Assembly (NCBI GenBank): GCA_027314685.1
Contig: DAHVAI010000340.1
Span: 1 to 23,448 of the forward strand
From: Nitrososphaerota archaeon
Lineage (GTDB): Archaea > Thermoproteota > Nitrososphaeria > Nitrososphaerales > CADDZS01
DNA: 23,448 nucleotides
Reading direction: 5' to 3'
Both the position numbers and the translations under genes were made by a program. Shown one piece after another: positions 7,912-16,232 of this stretch (its first letter is position 1; every line of letters begins with the position of its first letter). The notes under the pieces were generated by a model. That model saw only the letters and a program-made list of their open reading frames with translations. It was not told the origin of the DNA and made no database searches.

Positions 7912-8787
7912 TTATTTTTTCTGCTTCCCTTGGGAAGAAGAATTGGATGCGAAACTCTCATCGGCGAGCACTTTGATATACGCTTGTTCAACAAGATCGA
8001 CTGGGAGATTCAGTTGAGCTGACGCGTTTTCGATGTCTATCTTGGAGCTATCTGAGCGTCTAAGGTAATCCCTGACGGCAGTTTCAGTGTTTACTGGCGG
8101 CTCTTCGTATGAAGAATAGAGAATTGGCTTGAACTCTTCCGAGTCCTCATCGTCGCCTTCCGTGGCAAGAAGCGCGACCTTCTTTGTCTGCTCGAAGATG
8201 GATTTTGAATTCCTCTCTCTTGTTTGAATCGACCTTGGAAGATCCGAGAGTTCCTGAGTGCGCTCGGCTATTAGCTGCTGGGCTTTCTGGAAAATCTCTG
8301 TTGGAGAGTCCCCGAGGGATAGTGTCACATTCGGTGAAACCATTCCAAGTTCCACCAAGATGTTGGAGAAAGAATCGTTAATTTCCGAGGCAGCCTGCTC
8401 AAGGTTCGGTGCTACTTCAGAAACCGACTTGCCTATCTTTCTGACAGCCTTGAATGCGTTCGTGAGAACGTACATGATGTCACCGACATCTCTGATCGTC
8501 TCCAATCGTACGCTGATGTGTAGAAGTGCAAGCTCAGAGGCGTTAACCGCCTGTCCGATCTTGTGAAGCTCAAAGTGCTCACCAGCTAGAACCCTCGCGC
8601 GCATTTCATCATGTTTTTCAATTGCCCGAACTGTGGAATCAAACATCAATCTCCTTCTTTCTTCGAGCCTGAATCTTAACTGCTCGAGTTCTTTTCGCTG
8701 AACCTCGATCTGTCTAATAGCAATGCTGATCTTTTCCTTTACGCTCTTGTCAGCATCTGGTGCAAAAACGCCTAGTGAGGGAGTCAT
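7912..8787 (-). CDS. cdvB: CdvB, ESCRT-III protein with C-terminal winged helix
   Basis: This 291-residue Snf7/ESCRT-III-like protein should polymerise at the division site. Residues 12-150 form the charged helical core (KISIAIRQIEVQRKELEQLRFRLEERR...). Residues 163-186 (EIFQKAQQLIAERTQELSDLP) match the tail helix of the neighbouring paralogue. A Pro/aromatic segment EEFKPILYSSYEEPPV (218-232) is where CdvB proteins carry the MIM2 that binds the CdvC MIT domain. Residues 233-275 look like the winged helix by which crenarchaeal CdvB binds CdvA. The C-terminus is a low-complexity Ser/Gln/Lys tail. Start ATG 8787. CdvC follows after 20 nt. No cdvA gene is in the window. Confidence 0.92.
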   Translation of the reverse strand: MTPSLGVFAPDADKSVKEKISIAIRQIEVQRKELEQLRFRLEERRRLMFDSTVRAIEKHDEMRARVLAGEHFELHKIGQAVNASELALLHISVRLETIRDVGDIMYVLTNAFKAVRKIGKSVSEVAPNLEQAASEINDSFSNILVELGMVSPNVTLSLGDSPTEIFQKAQQLIAERTQELSDLPRSIQTRERNSKSIFEQTKKVALLATEGDDEDSEEFKPILYSSYEEPPVNTETAVRDYLRRSDSSKIDIENASAQLNLPVDLVEQAYIKVLADESFASNSSSQGKQKK

Positions 8788-8841
8788 GAGCCAAATCTAA
8801 ACTCTATGCGGGCCCTCGTTCAATGTTATGGTTCAATTCTT

Positions 8842-9039
8842 TCAAAGCTTGGGTGCTCTTGTCTTGGCAAAAATTCCTGATGACAGCCGATCCGCAATTC
8901 GAAAGGAATCATCCCCCTTCGATCGCGTCTCCACTGTCATCAAGTCTAGTTCATGTGGACCAGAAATAGTGAGCAGCTTGCAGAAATGAGAGAGCTGCGC
9001 TCAACGCGACAGCTCGCCCCACCTCTGATTAGCTTTCAC
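8842..9039 (-). pseudogene. Cryptic small frame between the two ESCRT-III genes, interrupted by TGA
   Basis: The 250-nt gap between the ESCRT-III genes holds a protein-like minus-strand frame. A GTG at 9039-9037 shares its G with the TAG of the upstream paralogue (TAGTG), the form typical of coupled operon genes. It codes for 12 residues (VKANQRWGELSR), meets TGA at 9001-9003, then stays open for 52 more codons. These include HFCKLLTISGPHELDLM and SFRIADRLSSGIFAKTRAPKL, ending at TGA 8842-8844. An internal ATG (8940) would give 32 residues. I do not recognise a family. It may be a small gene broken by one nonsense change, a short real gene from ATG 8940, or chance. Confidence 0.35.
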
Positions 9040-9683
9040 TAGTTGAAGCCGGCCGACTCGGTTCCAGTTGGAACTGAGCTCGGAAGGTCTGGGAATTTGT
9101 CGTGCATCTTCTGCTCGGCAACTGCGCCTGCTTCTGCCAAGATGCTTTCTGCTTCTTCGTTGGCTGACTCGAAGTTGATTACACCTGCGCCGAGTTGTCC
9201 CGCGTCTACGAGTATGCTGCTAAGTAGACCAGAGATCTCTCCGATTTCATGTTCGGCTTCTGGGATCACGCTTACCAAGCCAGAGCGAACGTTCTTGATA
9301 ACGCCCATTGCCGGTGAGAGCGTGACGACGATATCGCCGAGTTCCTGCACTGTGTTAAGTCTCAGTGTTATTTGCTCTAATGCGAGCTTTGCTTGGGTGA
9401 CCATCTTGTTCATCTTGCGAACTTCTGAAAGCTCGTTTGCAAGAATGTTAGCGTGTTGAGTGTCATGCTTCTGGATAGCTGCTACTACCTTGTTGAAGAT
9501 AGAGGAGTCTCTTTCGCGGAGTTTTGCTGAGGTTGCATCTAGCTTTGCTATCTGCACCTGAATCTGCCTTCCTGCCTGCTCAAGTCTTGGTTTGAGTGGG
9601 CCCGGTGATCGTACGGTATCCTTGATCCGAGAGCTTACGCCCTCAGAAGGAGCTTTTTGCCATCTGGACGAAAACTGTGACAT
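9039..9683 (-). CDS. CdvB paralogue (ESCRT-III core only)
   Basis: This 214-residue ESCRT-III-like protein is homologous to the CdvB encoded downstream. The helical core spans about 30-165 (LEQAGRQIQVQIAKLDATSAKLRERD, then LALEQITLRLNTVQELGDIVVTL, which aligns with LALLHISVRLETIRDVGDIMYVL of CdvB). The tail SILAEAGAVAEQKMHDKFPDLPSS (180-203) resembles an MIT-interacting helix. It lacks the winged helix and MIM2-like segment, like the CdvB1/B2-type paralogues that co-polymerise with CdvB. It is the first gene of the Cdv cluster, with a TATA box about 31 nt upstream of ATG 9683. ileS is divergent from it. Confidence 0.9.
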   Translation of the reverse strand: MSQFSSRWQKAPSEGVSSRIKDTVRSPGPLKPRLEQAGRQIQVQIAKLDATSAKLRERDSSIFNKVVAAIQKHDTQHANILANELSEVRKMNKMVTQAKLALEQITLRLNTVQELGDIVVTLSPAMGVIKNVRSGLVSVIPEAEHEIGEISGLLSSILVDAGQLGAGVINFESANEEAESILAEAGAVAEQKMHDKFPDLPSSVPTGTESAGFN

Positions 9684-9709
9684 TCGGTTTTTGCACCGGG
9701 TGAAACATG

Positions 9710-9718
9710 TTTATATCT
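9710..9718 (-). promoter_or_regulatory. TATA box of the Cdv cluster
   Basis: On the minus strand this reads AGATATAAA, close to the archaeal TATA consensus. It is centred about 31 nt upstream of ATG 9683, implying a leader of only a few nucleotides. It is the clearest promoter for the ESCRT-III paralogue and probably for cdvB and cdvC. The remaining 9719-9960 stretch is A/T-rich, holds the ileS upstream region, and shows no gene. Confidence 0.6.
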
Positions 9719-9960
9719 AACGATAACAGTCTAGGTGTAATACTCTTCACTTTACAGTAAAGAACATCAACTCTTTTTGACCATCCGAGGTCTCAAGTAA
9801 AATTACCTATCTCAAAACTTCTAAATAATGTGTCAGAGTTCCTATACTCAAGTGTCTCGCTATTGGGTGAATACCAAATTCTCTCATCTCTCCCCTTCAC
9901 CAAATGTTGACCGTTGTCTGGATGTAACCGTGTTAATCAACCTGAGTAGTTTTTCATAAC

Positions 9961-12900
9961 ATGACTCAAGAGTCAAGTACTCAAATCAATCTGGCAAACT
10001 CGTACGAGCCCACGAAGATTGAAGGCAAGGTAAGACAAAAATGGAAACAGGATGAACTGCGAAAGAAGATTGAGCTGAAGTTCTCAGGCAAGAAGAGGTT
10101 CGGCTACGTTGAAGGGCCGCCCACTCTCAATGGGGAGCCACACATGGGACACCTCCGCGGGAGGATAATCAAAGATCTATGGTATAGATTTGAGACTCTT
10201 AGGGGTCGGTTCATAGATTTTAGAGGAGGCTGGGACTGCCAAGGTTTGCCAGTAGAACTGCAAGCTGAAAAGGAATTAGGGCTGACCGGAAACAAGACTG
10301 CGAACCTAAAGATCGTAGGAGAAGAAGTCCTGGTAGCCGAATGCAAGAAAATGGTCAAGAAGTACCACGAGATATGGGTTTCGACTGACGAAATAGTTGG
10401 GATGATGATTAATGACGCCAAGGCTTACTGGACATATTCTGACTCATTCATAGAGCGCGAGTGGCAGGTACTTAGATCTGCGTGGAAGAACGACATTCTC
10501 TCTGAAGGATATCGCGTAACTCCATTCTGTCCAAGCTGCCAGACGTCTCTAAGCGCTGCAGAAGTAGCTTTAGGCGGTTACGATAAGCTTGAGGACCCCT
10601 CAATGTACTTCAAGATGAGAAGCGTGGCGCGGAAGAACACTTTCTTGATAGTATGGACAACCATGCCTTTCACAGTAGTGACCGATGAGCTAGTAGGCGT
10701 GAAACCGGATTCTGAATATTGCTATGTGAAGCTGCAAAGCTCTGAAGAAACTTGGATCGTAGGGTCTGTCAGGCTCGAGGCGCTCATGAAAGAACTCCGC
10801 GTCGAGAACTATACAGTCGTAAGGAGAACTTCAGGCAAAGAGCTGGAAGGTCTTAGATACGAACATCCTCTCGGACATCTCGTCCCCAGACAGAAGGAGA
10901 TAGATCTAGAGAATAGCGTGGTTCATTCGGTAGTGGCTGAAGATTTCGTAGATGTCACAACAGGTTCAGGCCTGGTTCACATCTCCCCAGCAAACGGAGA
11001 AGACGACTTTGAAGTCTCTCAGAGACGGGGGATACCAGTCTTCAATCCTATAGATGGACAGGCTGTGTTCACAAAGGACGCAGGGAGCTTTGCAGGGCTA
11101 TTCGTTCGTGATGCAGACTCGAAAGTCGCAGATGCCCTAAAGGTGGTTGGTTCACTGCTGAGATATGGAAGACTTAAACACGATTATCCAGTATGCTGGC
11201 GATCTGGTCACAGACTCGTCTATCTAGCAAGACGAGAGTACTTCTACTTTGTCGATAGGCTAAAGGACAATGCTGTTCTTGCAACAGAGAACGTAGAGTA
11301 TTTCTACGAGCAGCCGAAGAACAGGTTTGTAGAGATAGTCAAGGAAAAGAGGCCTTGGTGCATCTCGAGGGAAAGAATATGGGGCACACCTCTTCCCATA
11401 TGGAAATGCAACAACTGCGGAAAGAAAGAAGGTCTCTTCTCCAGGAAAGAGATTGTCGACAGGGCAAAAACTCTTCCTGATGGAACCGAATTCGAACTTC
11501 ACAGACCTTGGGTCGACAGAATTGCGATACAATGCGCTTCTTGTGGCAAAGAGATGAAGCGAGAGCCTTTCGTTCTGGACACGTGGCACAACAGCGGTGC
11601 CGCGCCGTTTGCTTCTTACACTGACAGAGAATATGAAGAGTTAATTCCGGTGCCGTACCTTACTGAAGGAATAGATCAAACGCGCGGCTGGGCATACAGC
11701 CTTTTGATTGAAAACGTACTTCTACGGATGAAACCCCAAGCTCCATACTGCGCCTTTCTGTTCCAAGGACACATTCTAGACGAGCATGGTGAAAAACTCA
11801 GCAAGAGCAAAGGTAACTTTGTTCCTGTCAGGGAGCTCTTGGCAAAATATTCTGTTGATCTTGTCAGACTCTACCTTATCTGGAAAGCAAGTCCGATAGA
11901 TTCTGTGAACTTTAGTCAATCTGAGATGGTGACTCGACCATACCAGATCCTGAACACCCTATACCACATGCATGTGTTCTACCTCCAGAACGCGACTTTT
12001 GATGGTTACAGATCCCAAAGAAGCGAATCTGCCAAACTTCTGAATTCACATGACAAGAGTTTCAAAAAACAAGACAAATGGCTCCTATCGAAATTAGGAC
12101 TGTTGGTAGACATATGTACAAAATCATATTCCGAAGCTAGGTATCAAGAGTCAGCCAGGATGCTGGAGAAGTTTCTGATCGAGGACTTGAGTCAGACGTA
12201 TGTCCCGATCGTGCGCAGTGAAATGTGGGAAGAAAACGAAGAGACCAAGTCTCGCAGGCAAGTGATATACGCAACGCTAGCAACAGTCCTCGAGACATGT
12301 GACTTGTTACTTCACCCCATCTCGCCGTTTATTACAGATTATCTCGCGAGCGAATGTTTCGATACGGAAGCGCTGCTCACGAAAGGCTGGCCCGAACTCA
12401 TGGCAGAGTACCGAGATGAGCGCTTGGAGGTCGAATTCGACGTTCTTGCAAGCTCAGTTTCTTTGACGAATGCCGCGAGGATGAAAGCGAAGGTGAAACG
12501 TCGATGGCCGCTGAGAAAGGCGTTCTACCTTGTTGGGAAAGAAGAGAAAGAGCTTCTAAGCGAAAACAAGGCACTACTGTTGGAGCAGACGAATCTTTCT
12601 GAAGTAGAATTCGTCACCGACCCTACGAATACTCCGATAAAGGTCGTCGCAAAACCCAACTTTCAGATAGTCGCTCCGAGGGCTGGCGCCAGGATGAACG
12701 AGCTCTCTGCAAAGCTTGCAAAAACAGATGCCTCTTGGCTGTTCAACGCGTTTGCGCGGAACGCAAAGACAAAGCTACCGGATATGGGTGATTTTGAGCT
12801 GACGAAATCCGACATTGATTTCTCTTTTGTAAGTAATGATCCGAAATACGTTGTCGCCGAAAACTTTGGGATTGTCGTCGCGCTCGATTCTTCAAGAGAT

Positions 12901-13176
12901 GACCGGTTGATCACACAAGGAGTTATCAGAGATCTAGCACGGAACCTTCAATCAATCAGGAAGGAGAAAGGCTTCAACCCGACAGACACATTGAGCATCG
13001 CCAGGGTCTTGGGACTAGGCGATCAAATGATAACTCAGATCGAGCAGAAAAAAGACGAACTTGCTTTCCTCGTGAGAGTGAAGAAAGTGGAGCTCCTCTC
13101 CCAAAAGAGTCCAGAAAGCGAATCTTGGAGATCTGCTGATATCGACGGCGTGGAAGTAAAACTGGACGTTTCTTAA
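9961..13176 (+). CDS. ileS: Isoleucyl-tRNA synthetase
   Basis: This class Ia synthetase charges tRNA-Ile; 1071 residues is normal for archaeal IleRS. The HIGH motif is HMGH (61-64) after YVEGPPTLNGEP, and the KMSKS loop is KLSKS (612-616) followed by KGNFV. Between them lies the CP1 editing domain, with VWTTMPFTVVTD where many relatives have TTTPWT and HISPANGEDDF near its editing pocket. RGGWDCQGLPVE is the usual IleRS segment after the active site. Two Cys pairs, CNNC and CASC, suggest a zinc site. The C-terminal anticodon-binding and distal domains are complete. Start ATG 9961. Its stop overlaps that of the convergent nuclease gene by 4 nt (TTAA). Confidence 0.97.
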   Translation: MTQESSTQINLANSYEPTKIEGKVRQKWKQDELRKKIELKFSGKKRFGYVEGPPTLNGEPHMGHLRGRIIKDLWYRFETLRGRFIDFRGGWDCQGLPVELQAEKELGLTGNKTANLKIVGEEVLVAECKKMVKKYHEIWVSTDEIVGMMINDAKAYWTYSDSFIEREWQVLRSAWKNDILSEGYRVTPFCPSCQTSLSAAEVALGGYDKLEDPSMYFKMRSVARKNTFLIVWTTMPFTVVTDELVGVKPDSEYCYVKLQSSEETWIVGSVRLEALMKELRVENYTVVRRTSGKELEGLRYEHPLGHLVPRQKEIDLENSVVHSVVAEDFVDVTTGSGLVHISPANGEDDFEVSQRRGIPVFNPIDGQAVFTKDAGSFAGLFVRDADSKVADALKVVGSLLRYGRLKHDYPVCWRSGHRLVYLARREYFYFVDRLKDNAVLATENVEYFYEQPKNRFVEIVKEKRPWCISRERIWGTPLPIWKCNNCGKKEGLFSRKEIVDRAKTLPDGTEFELHRPWVDRIAIQCASCGKEMKREPFVLDTWHNSGAAPFASYTDREYEELIPVPYLTEGIDQTRGWAYSLLIENVLLRMKPQAPYCAFLFQGHILDEHGEKLSKSKGNFVPVRELLAKYSVDLVRLYLIWKASPIDSVNFSQSEMVTRPYQILNTLYHMHVFYLQNATFDGYRSQRSESAKLLNSHDKSFKKQDKWLLSKLGLLVDICTKSYSEARYQESARMLEKFLIEDLSQTYVPIVRSEMWEENEETKSRRQVIYATLATVLETCDLLLHPISPFITDYLASECFDTEALLTKGWPELMAEYRDERLEVEFDVLASSVSLTNAARMKAKVKRRWPLRKAFYLVGKEEKELLSENKALLLEQTNLSEVEFVTDPTNTPIKVVAKPNFQIVAPRAGARMNELSAKLAKTDASWLFNAFARNAKTKLPDMGDFELTKSDIDFSFVSNDPKYVVAENFGIVVALDSSRDDRLITQGVIRDLARNLQSIRKEKGFNPTDTLSIARVLGLGDQMITQIEQKKDELAFLVRVKKVELLSQKSPESESWRSADIDGVEVKLDVS

Positions 13177-14207
13177 TCTCTGTTCGAGAAACTAGAAAGT
13201 CGCTTTTGTCCAACCTTGTCCAATGGTTCTGCGTCAAAGCCCAGCATGTTCAAGTTGGCTGCAAACTCCTCTGCAAAGCCGTGAACGGTGTATATCTTTG
13301 ACGGGTTGCAGTACTTTGCTAGATCAACGAGTTCATTATAGTCACAGTGGTCGCTCAGATCAAACGCATAGTCTACTCCCATCTTGTATCTGTAATCTTG
13401 ATCAACAGACCAGCCAGTGAACGCAATTGTCAATGCTCTGTGTTTTTCTCGAAGTGATTTTAGGAAAGCAGATCTCCCGCTCATTGATGGGGAGATCATA
13501 ATCCACGGTTTTCGTGCTAAGAGTTTCTCAGCGTCCTTGGCCGAGTGAGACGTAAGACTCGGTATGTCAACGCCGAGTGATATGTGTACCTCGCTCATAG
13601 CTCTGACAGAATCATGCAAGTAAATCGGAGCCCAGTGTTTGAACAGGTAGGTGAGCATCTGCGCCTTTCCAAGTGCATATCCTGTGAGCACAACTGGCCT
13701 GCACTTGTCGAAGCTTTCTCCAATGATCTTGTTTACCTTTCGAACTATTTCCTCTGTCTCGCCAAAGACGTATCTCGGGTCACCGTAAGTAGTTTCCATG
13801 ATAAGGGTGTCGCATTTCAGACCCTTGGATCCTTTGAGAAATCCGCGATCACGTTTAGAAAAATCGCCAGTGTAGAATACGCTGTCCTCGATCAGTATTG
13901 CTCTCGACCCCAGTATATGGCCGGCGTCTGAGAGGGAAACTCCATTAGCCTCCTCTTTGTGAGAACCTAGGTCGTAGCCGCGAGCCTTGGCAAGTTCTGC
14001 GGTTGCTCTGCTCGTGATGAGGTCTGACTTGCCGTTTGGAGAGTGTACGTGGTCCACGTGTGCATGGGAAACGAACGTGTAATTGCAGCTAGCGGCTCTC
14101 TTGGGATCGAGTGCAATGCTGTATGAGGGCGTTCGAACTAGAATGCCATTCTTCTGGCTAATGAAAATCTTCTTTCCGGAGACGGAAGAAAGAACTGTTT
14201 CTTTCAC
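13173..14207 (-). CDS. Beta-CASP metallo-beta-lactamase nuclease, mRNA 3'-end processing type
   Basis: This 344-residue protein belongs to the metallo-beta-lactamase beta-CASP group, often annotated as an exonuclease or mRNA 3'-end processing factor. Zinc-binding motif 2 is HAHVDH (48-53). Next come DAGHILGSR (motif 3), the motif 4 Asp in YTGDFSKRDRG, and METTYGDP marking the start of the beta-CASP insertion. SDHCDYNEL and TVHGFAEEF near the C-terminus provide the remaining metal ligands. It has no N-terminal KH domains, unlike the longer archaeal CPSF1-type enzymes, so it is the short form. Members act on RNA or DNA ends; which one is not known here. The start is GTG 14207 with GGTGA just upstream. 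It overlaps ileS by 4 nt at the stops. Confidence 0.88.
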   Translation of the reverse strand: MKETVLSSVSGKKIFISQKNGILVRTPSYSIALDPKRAASCNYTFVSHAHVDHVHSPNGKSDLITSRATAELAKARGYDLGSHKEEANGVSLSDAGHILGSRAILIEDSVFYTGDFSKRDRGFLKGSKGLKCDTLIMETTYGDPRYVFGETEEIVRKVNKIIGESFDKCRPVVLTGYALGKAQMLTYLFKHWAPIYLHDSVRAMSEVHISLGVDIPSLTSHSAKDAEKLLARKPWIMISPSMSGRSAFLKSLREKHRALTIAFTGWSVDQDYRYKMGVDYAFDLSDHCDYNELVDLAKYCNPSKIYTVHGFAEEFAANLNMLGFDAEPLDKVGQKRLSSFSNRD

Positions 14208-14289
14208 TCAATCACCAAAGAACCCAGAAATAATCGCAACCAACCTCCAATTTCACTCTTAAACGTGTTGGCCAGAAAGATAGCTAATC

Positions 14290-14297
14290 ATTATATC
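14290..14297 (+). promoter_or_regulatory. TATA box of the TGS GTPase gene
   Basis: ATTATATC lies about 25 nt upstream of ATG 14317. The predicted transcription start falls on or next to the start codon, implying a leaderless mRNA. Confidence 0.6.
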
Positions 14298-14316
14298 GCA
14301 TTATGTCCATTGTTGG

Positions 14317-15558
14317 ATGAAGTTGACAGCCGTTAGAATCGGTCTGATCGGAAAGACAAACTCCGGTAAGACTACTTTTTTCAACTCTGCCACGGCACAA
14401 AATGCCGAAGTCAGCAATTACTCGTTCACAACAAAGTCACCGAACACGGGCATTGGACACGCGGCGACGCTATGTGTTCACAGAGAACTAGGCTTGAAGC
14501 AAGACAATCCAAGGAATTCAAGCTGTGTGGACGGCTGGCGAAGCATCCCTATAGAGATAATTGATCTACCGGGTCTGATTAAGGGTGCGTGGGAGGGTAG
14601 AGGTCTTGGCAATCAATTTCTTTCTATTGCTGCCCAATCTGACGCACTTTTGCATATCGTAGATGCATCAGGAAGCGTTGATGCCGATGGACGGATAACC
14701 AGCCCCGGTAATGGTGATCCGATTGCGGACATCGCTGATATAGAAGATGAGCTAGCTATGTGGTACTTGAAGTTGTTCGAAAATAGCTTCGAGAAGATCA
14801 TGAGGATCTTGAAGAGCAGCCCGATGAGTGATTTCGCGCAGACAATCAGCGAACAGATGCGAAATATCGGTGTAAACAGATCGCATGTGGTAGAGGTCCT
14901 CAATAGGTTGAAGCTGTACGAAGACATCGAAGCGTGGTCTGAAGACCAGCGACGGGAATTTGCCTGGAGCTTGCGAGAGGTTTCAAAGCCCACACTTATA
15001 GTGGCAAACAAGATGGACGTTCCTGAATCTGCAAAGAATTTCGCCAAGATCAGGGAGAACTACCATGACATGATTGTCGTTCCTTGCAGTGCAGAATCCG
15101 AGCTTACGCTAAGACGCGCGGAGCAAAGCAGCGTGATAAAGTACATCCCTGGTGAGGAGCGATTTGATATTGCGAAAGATGCAAAACTTAATGAGAAGCA
15201 GACAATGGCACTCGAACACATAAGCAATGAGATACTAGGCGAGTATATGCGTACCGGTGTGCAATTTGCCCTAAACGTCGCGGTGTTCAAGTTGCTTCGA
15301 ATGAATGCTGTTTATCCGGTGTCTGATCCTGCGAGGTTTTCAGACAACTCTGGTAAAATACTTCCAGACGTTCACCTGATGCCCAGCGGATCTACGGTGA
15401 AGGATCTAGCAGGGTCGATCCACTCAGACCTTGCACGCGGTTTGATTTATGCGGTTGATGTTAGGACAGGCTTGAGGCTACCGGTGGATTATCAGCTCAA
15501 AGACCGCGATGTCCTATCGATAGTCTCTGCTACCAAGAAGGTAGAAGCTAGAAAGTAA
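14317..15558 (+). CDS. Obg/YchF-related GTPase with TGS domain
   Basis: This 413-residue translation-associated GTPase is of the archaeal/eukaryotic YchF-Ygr210-like type. The P-loop is GKTNSGKT (12-19), the G3 motif DLPGL (83-87), and G4 NKMD (231-234) in a strand reading TLIVANKMD. A helical insertion (about 140-215) separates G3 from G4, as in this subfamily. The last 65 residues form a TGS domain (HLMPSGSTVKDLAGSIHSDL ... LKDRDVLSIVSATKK), usually an RNA- or ribosome-contacting module. The switch-I region SNYSFTTKSPNTGIG is typical. The exact cellular role of the family is not established. An irregular tRNA gene on the opposite strand ends 2 nt after the stop. Confidence 0.9.
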   Translation: MKLTAVRIGLIGKTNSGKTTFFNSATAQNAEVSNYSFTTKSPNTGIGHAATLCVHRELGLKQDNPRNSSCVDGWRSIPIEIIDLPGLIKGAWEGRGLGNQFLSIAAQSDALLHIVDASGSVDADGRITSPGNGDPIADIADIEDELAMWYLKLFENSFEKIMRILKSSPMSDFAQTISEQMRNIGVNRSHVVEVLNRLKLYEDIEAWSEDQRREFAWSLREVSKPTLIVANKMDVPESAKNFAKIRENYHDMIVVPCSAESELTLRRAEQSSVIKYIPGEERFDIAKDAKLNEKQTMALEHISNEILGEYMRTGVQFALNVAVFKLLRMNAVYPVSDPARFSDNSGKILPDVHLMPSGSTVKDLAGSIHSDLARGLIYAVDVRTGLRLPVDYQLKDRDVLSIVSATKKVEARK

Positions 15559-15559
15559 A

Positions 15560-15636
15560 TGGTAGGGGATGAAGGAATCGAACGCTTCGCCTCCGGCGAG
15601 ACTGGCCGGCATCCTAGCCCACTGGACCAATCCCCT
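15560..15636 (-). tRNA. tRNA-like gene with irregular anticodon loop and T arm; identity uncertain
   Basis: On the minus strand this has a perfect 7-bp acceptor AGGGGAT/ATCCCCT, discriminator A with encoded CCA (15562-15560), and a D arm GTCC-AGTGGGCTA-GGAT. The anticodon stem is CCGGC/GCCGG. The 7-nt loop is CAGTCTC: position 33 is A rather than U, and the nominal anticodon is GTC. The T arm reads GAAGCG-TTCGATT-CCTTC, as if one C had been inserted into a GAAGG/CCTTC stem. With 74 nt before CCA there is no room for an intron. The A1-U72 pair with A73 is seen in archaeal tRNA-Gln and initiator tRNA, but the loop fits neither. It may be a decayed tRNA or a divergent one. I do not assign an amino acid. 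Confidence 0.65.
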
Positions 15637-15662
15637 GAACAGTGAAATACAATTGTCAGGCC

Positions 15663-15674
15663 CCTATAAATAAG
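15663..15674 (-). promoter_or_regulatory. TATA box of the irregular tRNA gene
   Basis: On the minus strand this reads CTTATTTATAGG, centred about 32 nt upstream of the tRNA 5' end. Its presence suggests the tRNA-like gene may still be transcribed. The same bases read CCTATAAATAAG on the plus strand, so a plus-strand start near 15695 is also possible. Confidence 0.5.
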
Positions 15675-15715
15675 CAGATTGCTCGCAAATCCGTCATTAT
15701 GCCAATGCAATGCCC

Positions 15716-15723
15716 ATAAATAT
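15716..15723 (+). promoter_or_regulatory. TATA box of the Lrp/AsnC gene
   Basis: ATAAATAT lies about 27 nt upstream of ATG 15746, predicting a leaderless transcript. It falls inside the longer frame from ATG 15710, which argues that the downstream ATG is the real start. Confidence 0.55.
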
Positions 15724-15745
15724 CATGTTATATCGTCACTTTGCC

Positions 15746-16192
15746 ATGTCTGACGATACAAAGGACGACCAGCTACTTCAGAAACTGAGAGTGGATTCAA
15801 GTAAACCCGTATCGGAGATTGCTTCAGAACTCGGGATTCCTAGGACTACGGCACAGGAGCGAATAAAGCGACTTGTCCAAAGTGGGGTAATAAAGAGGTT
15901 CACGATTCAAACGGATTACACAAAGCTGGGAAAAACTGTTACAGTCTTCATCTTGGTTTCGTTTTCATCAACCTCCGGAATTAGCCAAAGGGAGGCAGCT
16001 CAGAAGATCGCCGAAATTCCGGACATCTGCGAAGTTCATGTGATCTCAGGCGATTGGGACATTATAGCAAAGGCAAGGGGAGAGACCATCCAATCGGTGG
16101 GAGAGCTTGTCTTGGACAAGATAAGAAATGTGAAGGGGGTAGAGAGGACGCTGACGTGCACATCATTCGCAGCGATAAAGGAAACTGTCTAA
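15746..16192 (+). CDS. Lrp/AsnC-family transcriptional regulator
   Basis: This 148-residue protein has the two-part Lrp/AsnC layout. An N-terminal helix-turn-helix (about 20-50; KPVSEIASELGIPRTTAQERIKRL, then GVIKRFTIQTDYTKLG) is followed by a C-terminal RAM domain (about 64-148). The RAM strands include VTVFILVSF and CEVHVISGDWDIIAKA, whose GDWD is the usual turn before effector binding. Such proteins bind DNA as dimers or octamers and often sense amino acids; no ligand can be named. ATG 15746 was chosen over 15710 because of the TATA position and because the family normally starts shortly before the HTH. It may regulate itself or the two oxidoreductase-type genes downstream. Confidence 0.9.
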   Translation: MSDDTKDDQLLQKLRVDSSKPVSEIASELGIPRTTAQERIKRLVQSGVIKRFTIQTDYTKLGKTVTVFILVSFSSTSGISQREAAQKIAEIPDICEVHVISGDWDIIAKARGETIQSVGELVLDKIRNVKGVERTLTCTSFAAIKETV

Positions 16193-16232
16193 GCACGCAA
16201 CACTCAATTACTCGCAGCTCTTCTCAATTATC

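Noticed and set aside
14613..15047. Minus-strand open frame of 144 codons
   Set aside because: It is antisense to the TGS GTPase and has no recognisable domain.
15710..15745. Longer N-terminus for the Lrp/AsnC protein
   Set aside because: The likely TATA box (15716-15723) lies within it, and the family does not need these residues.
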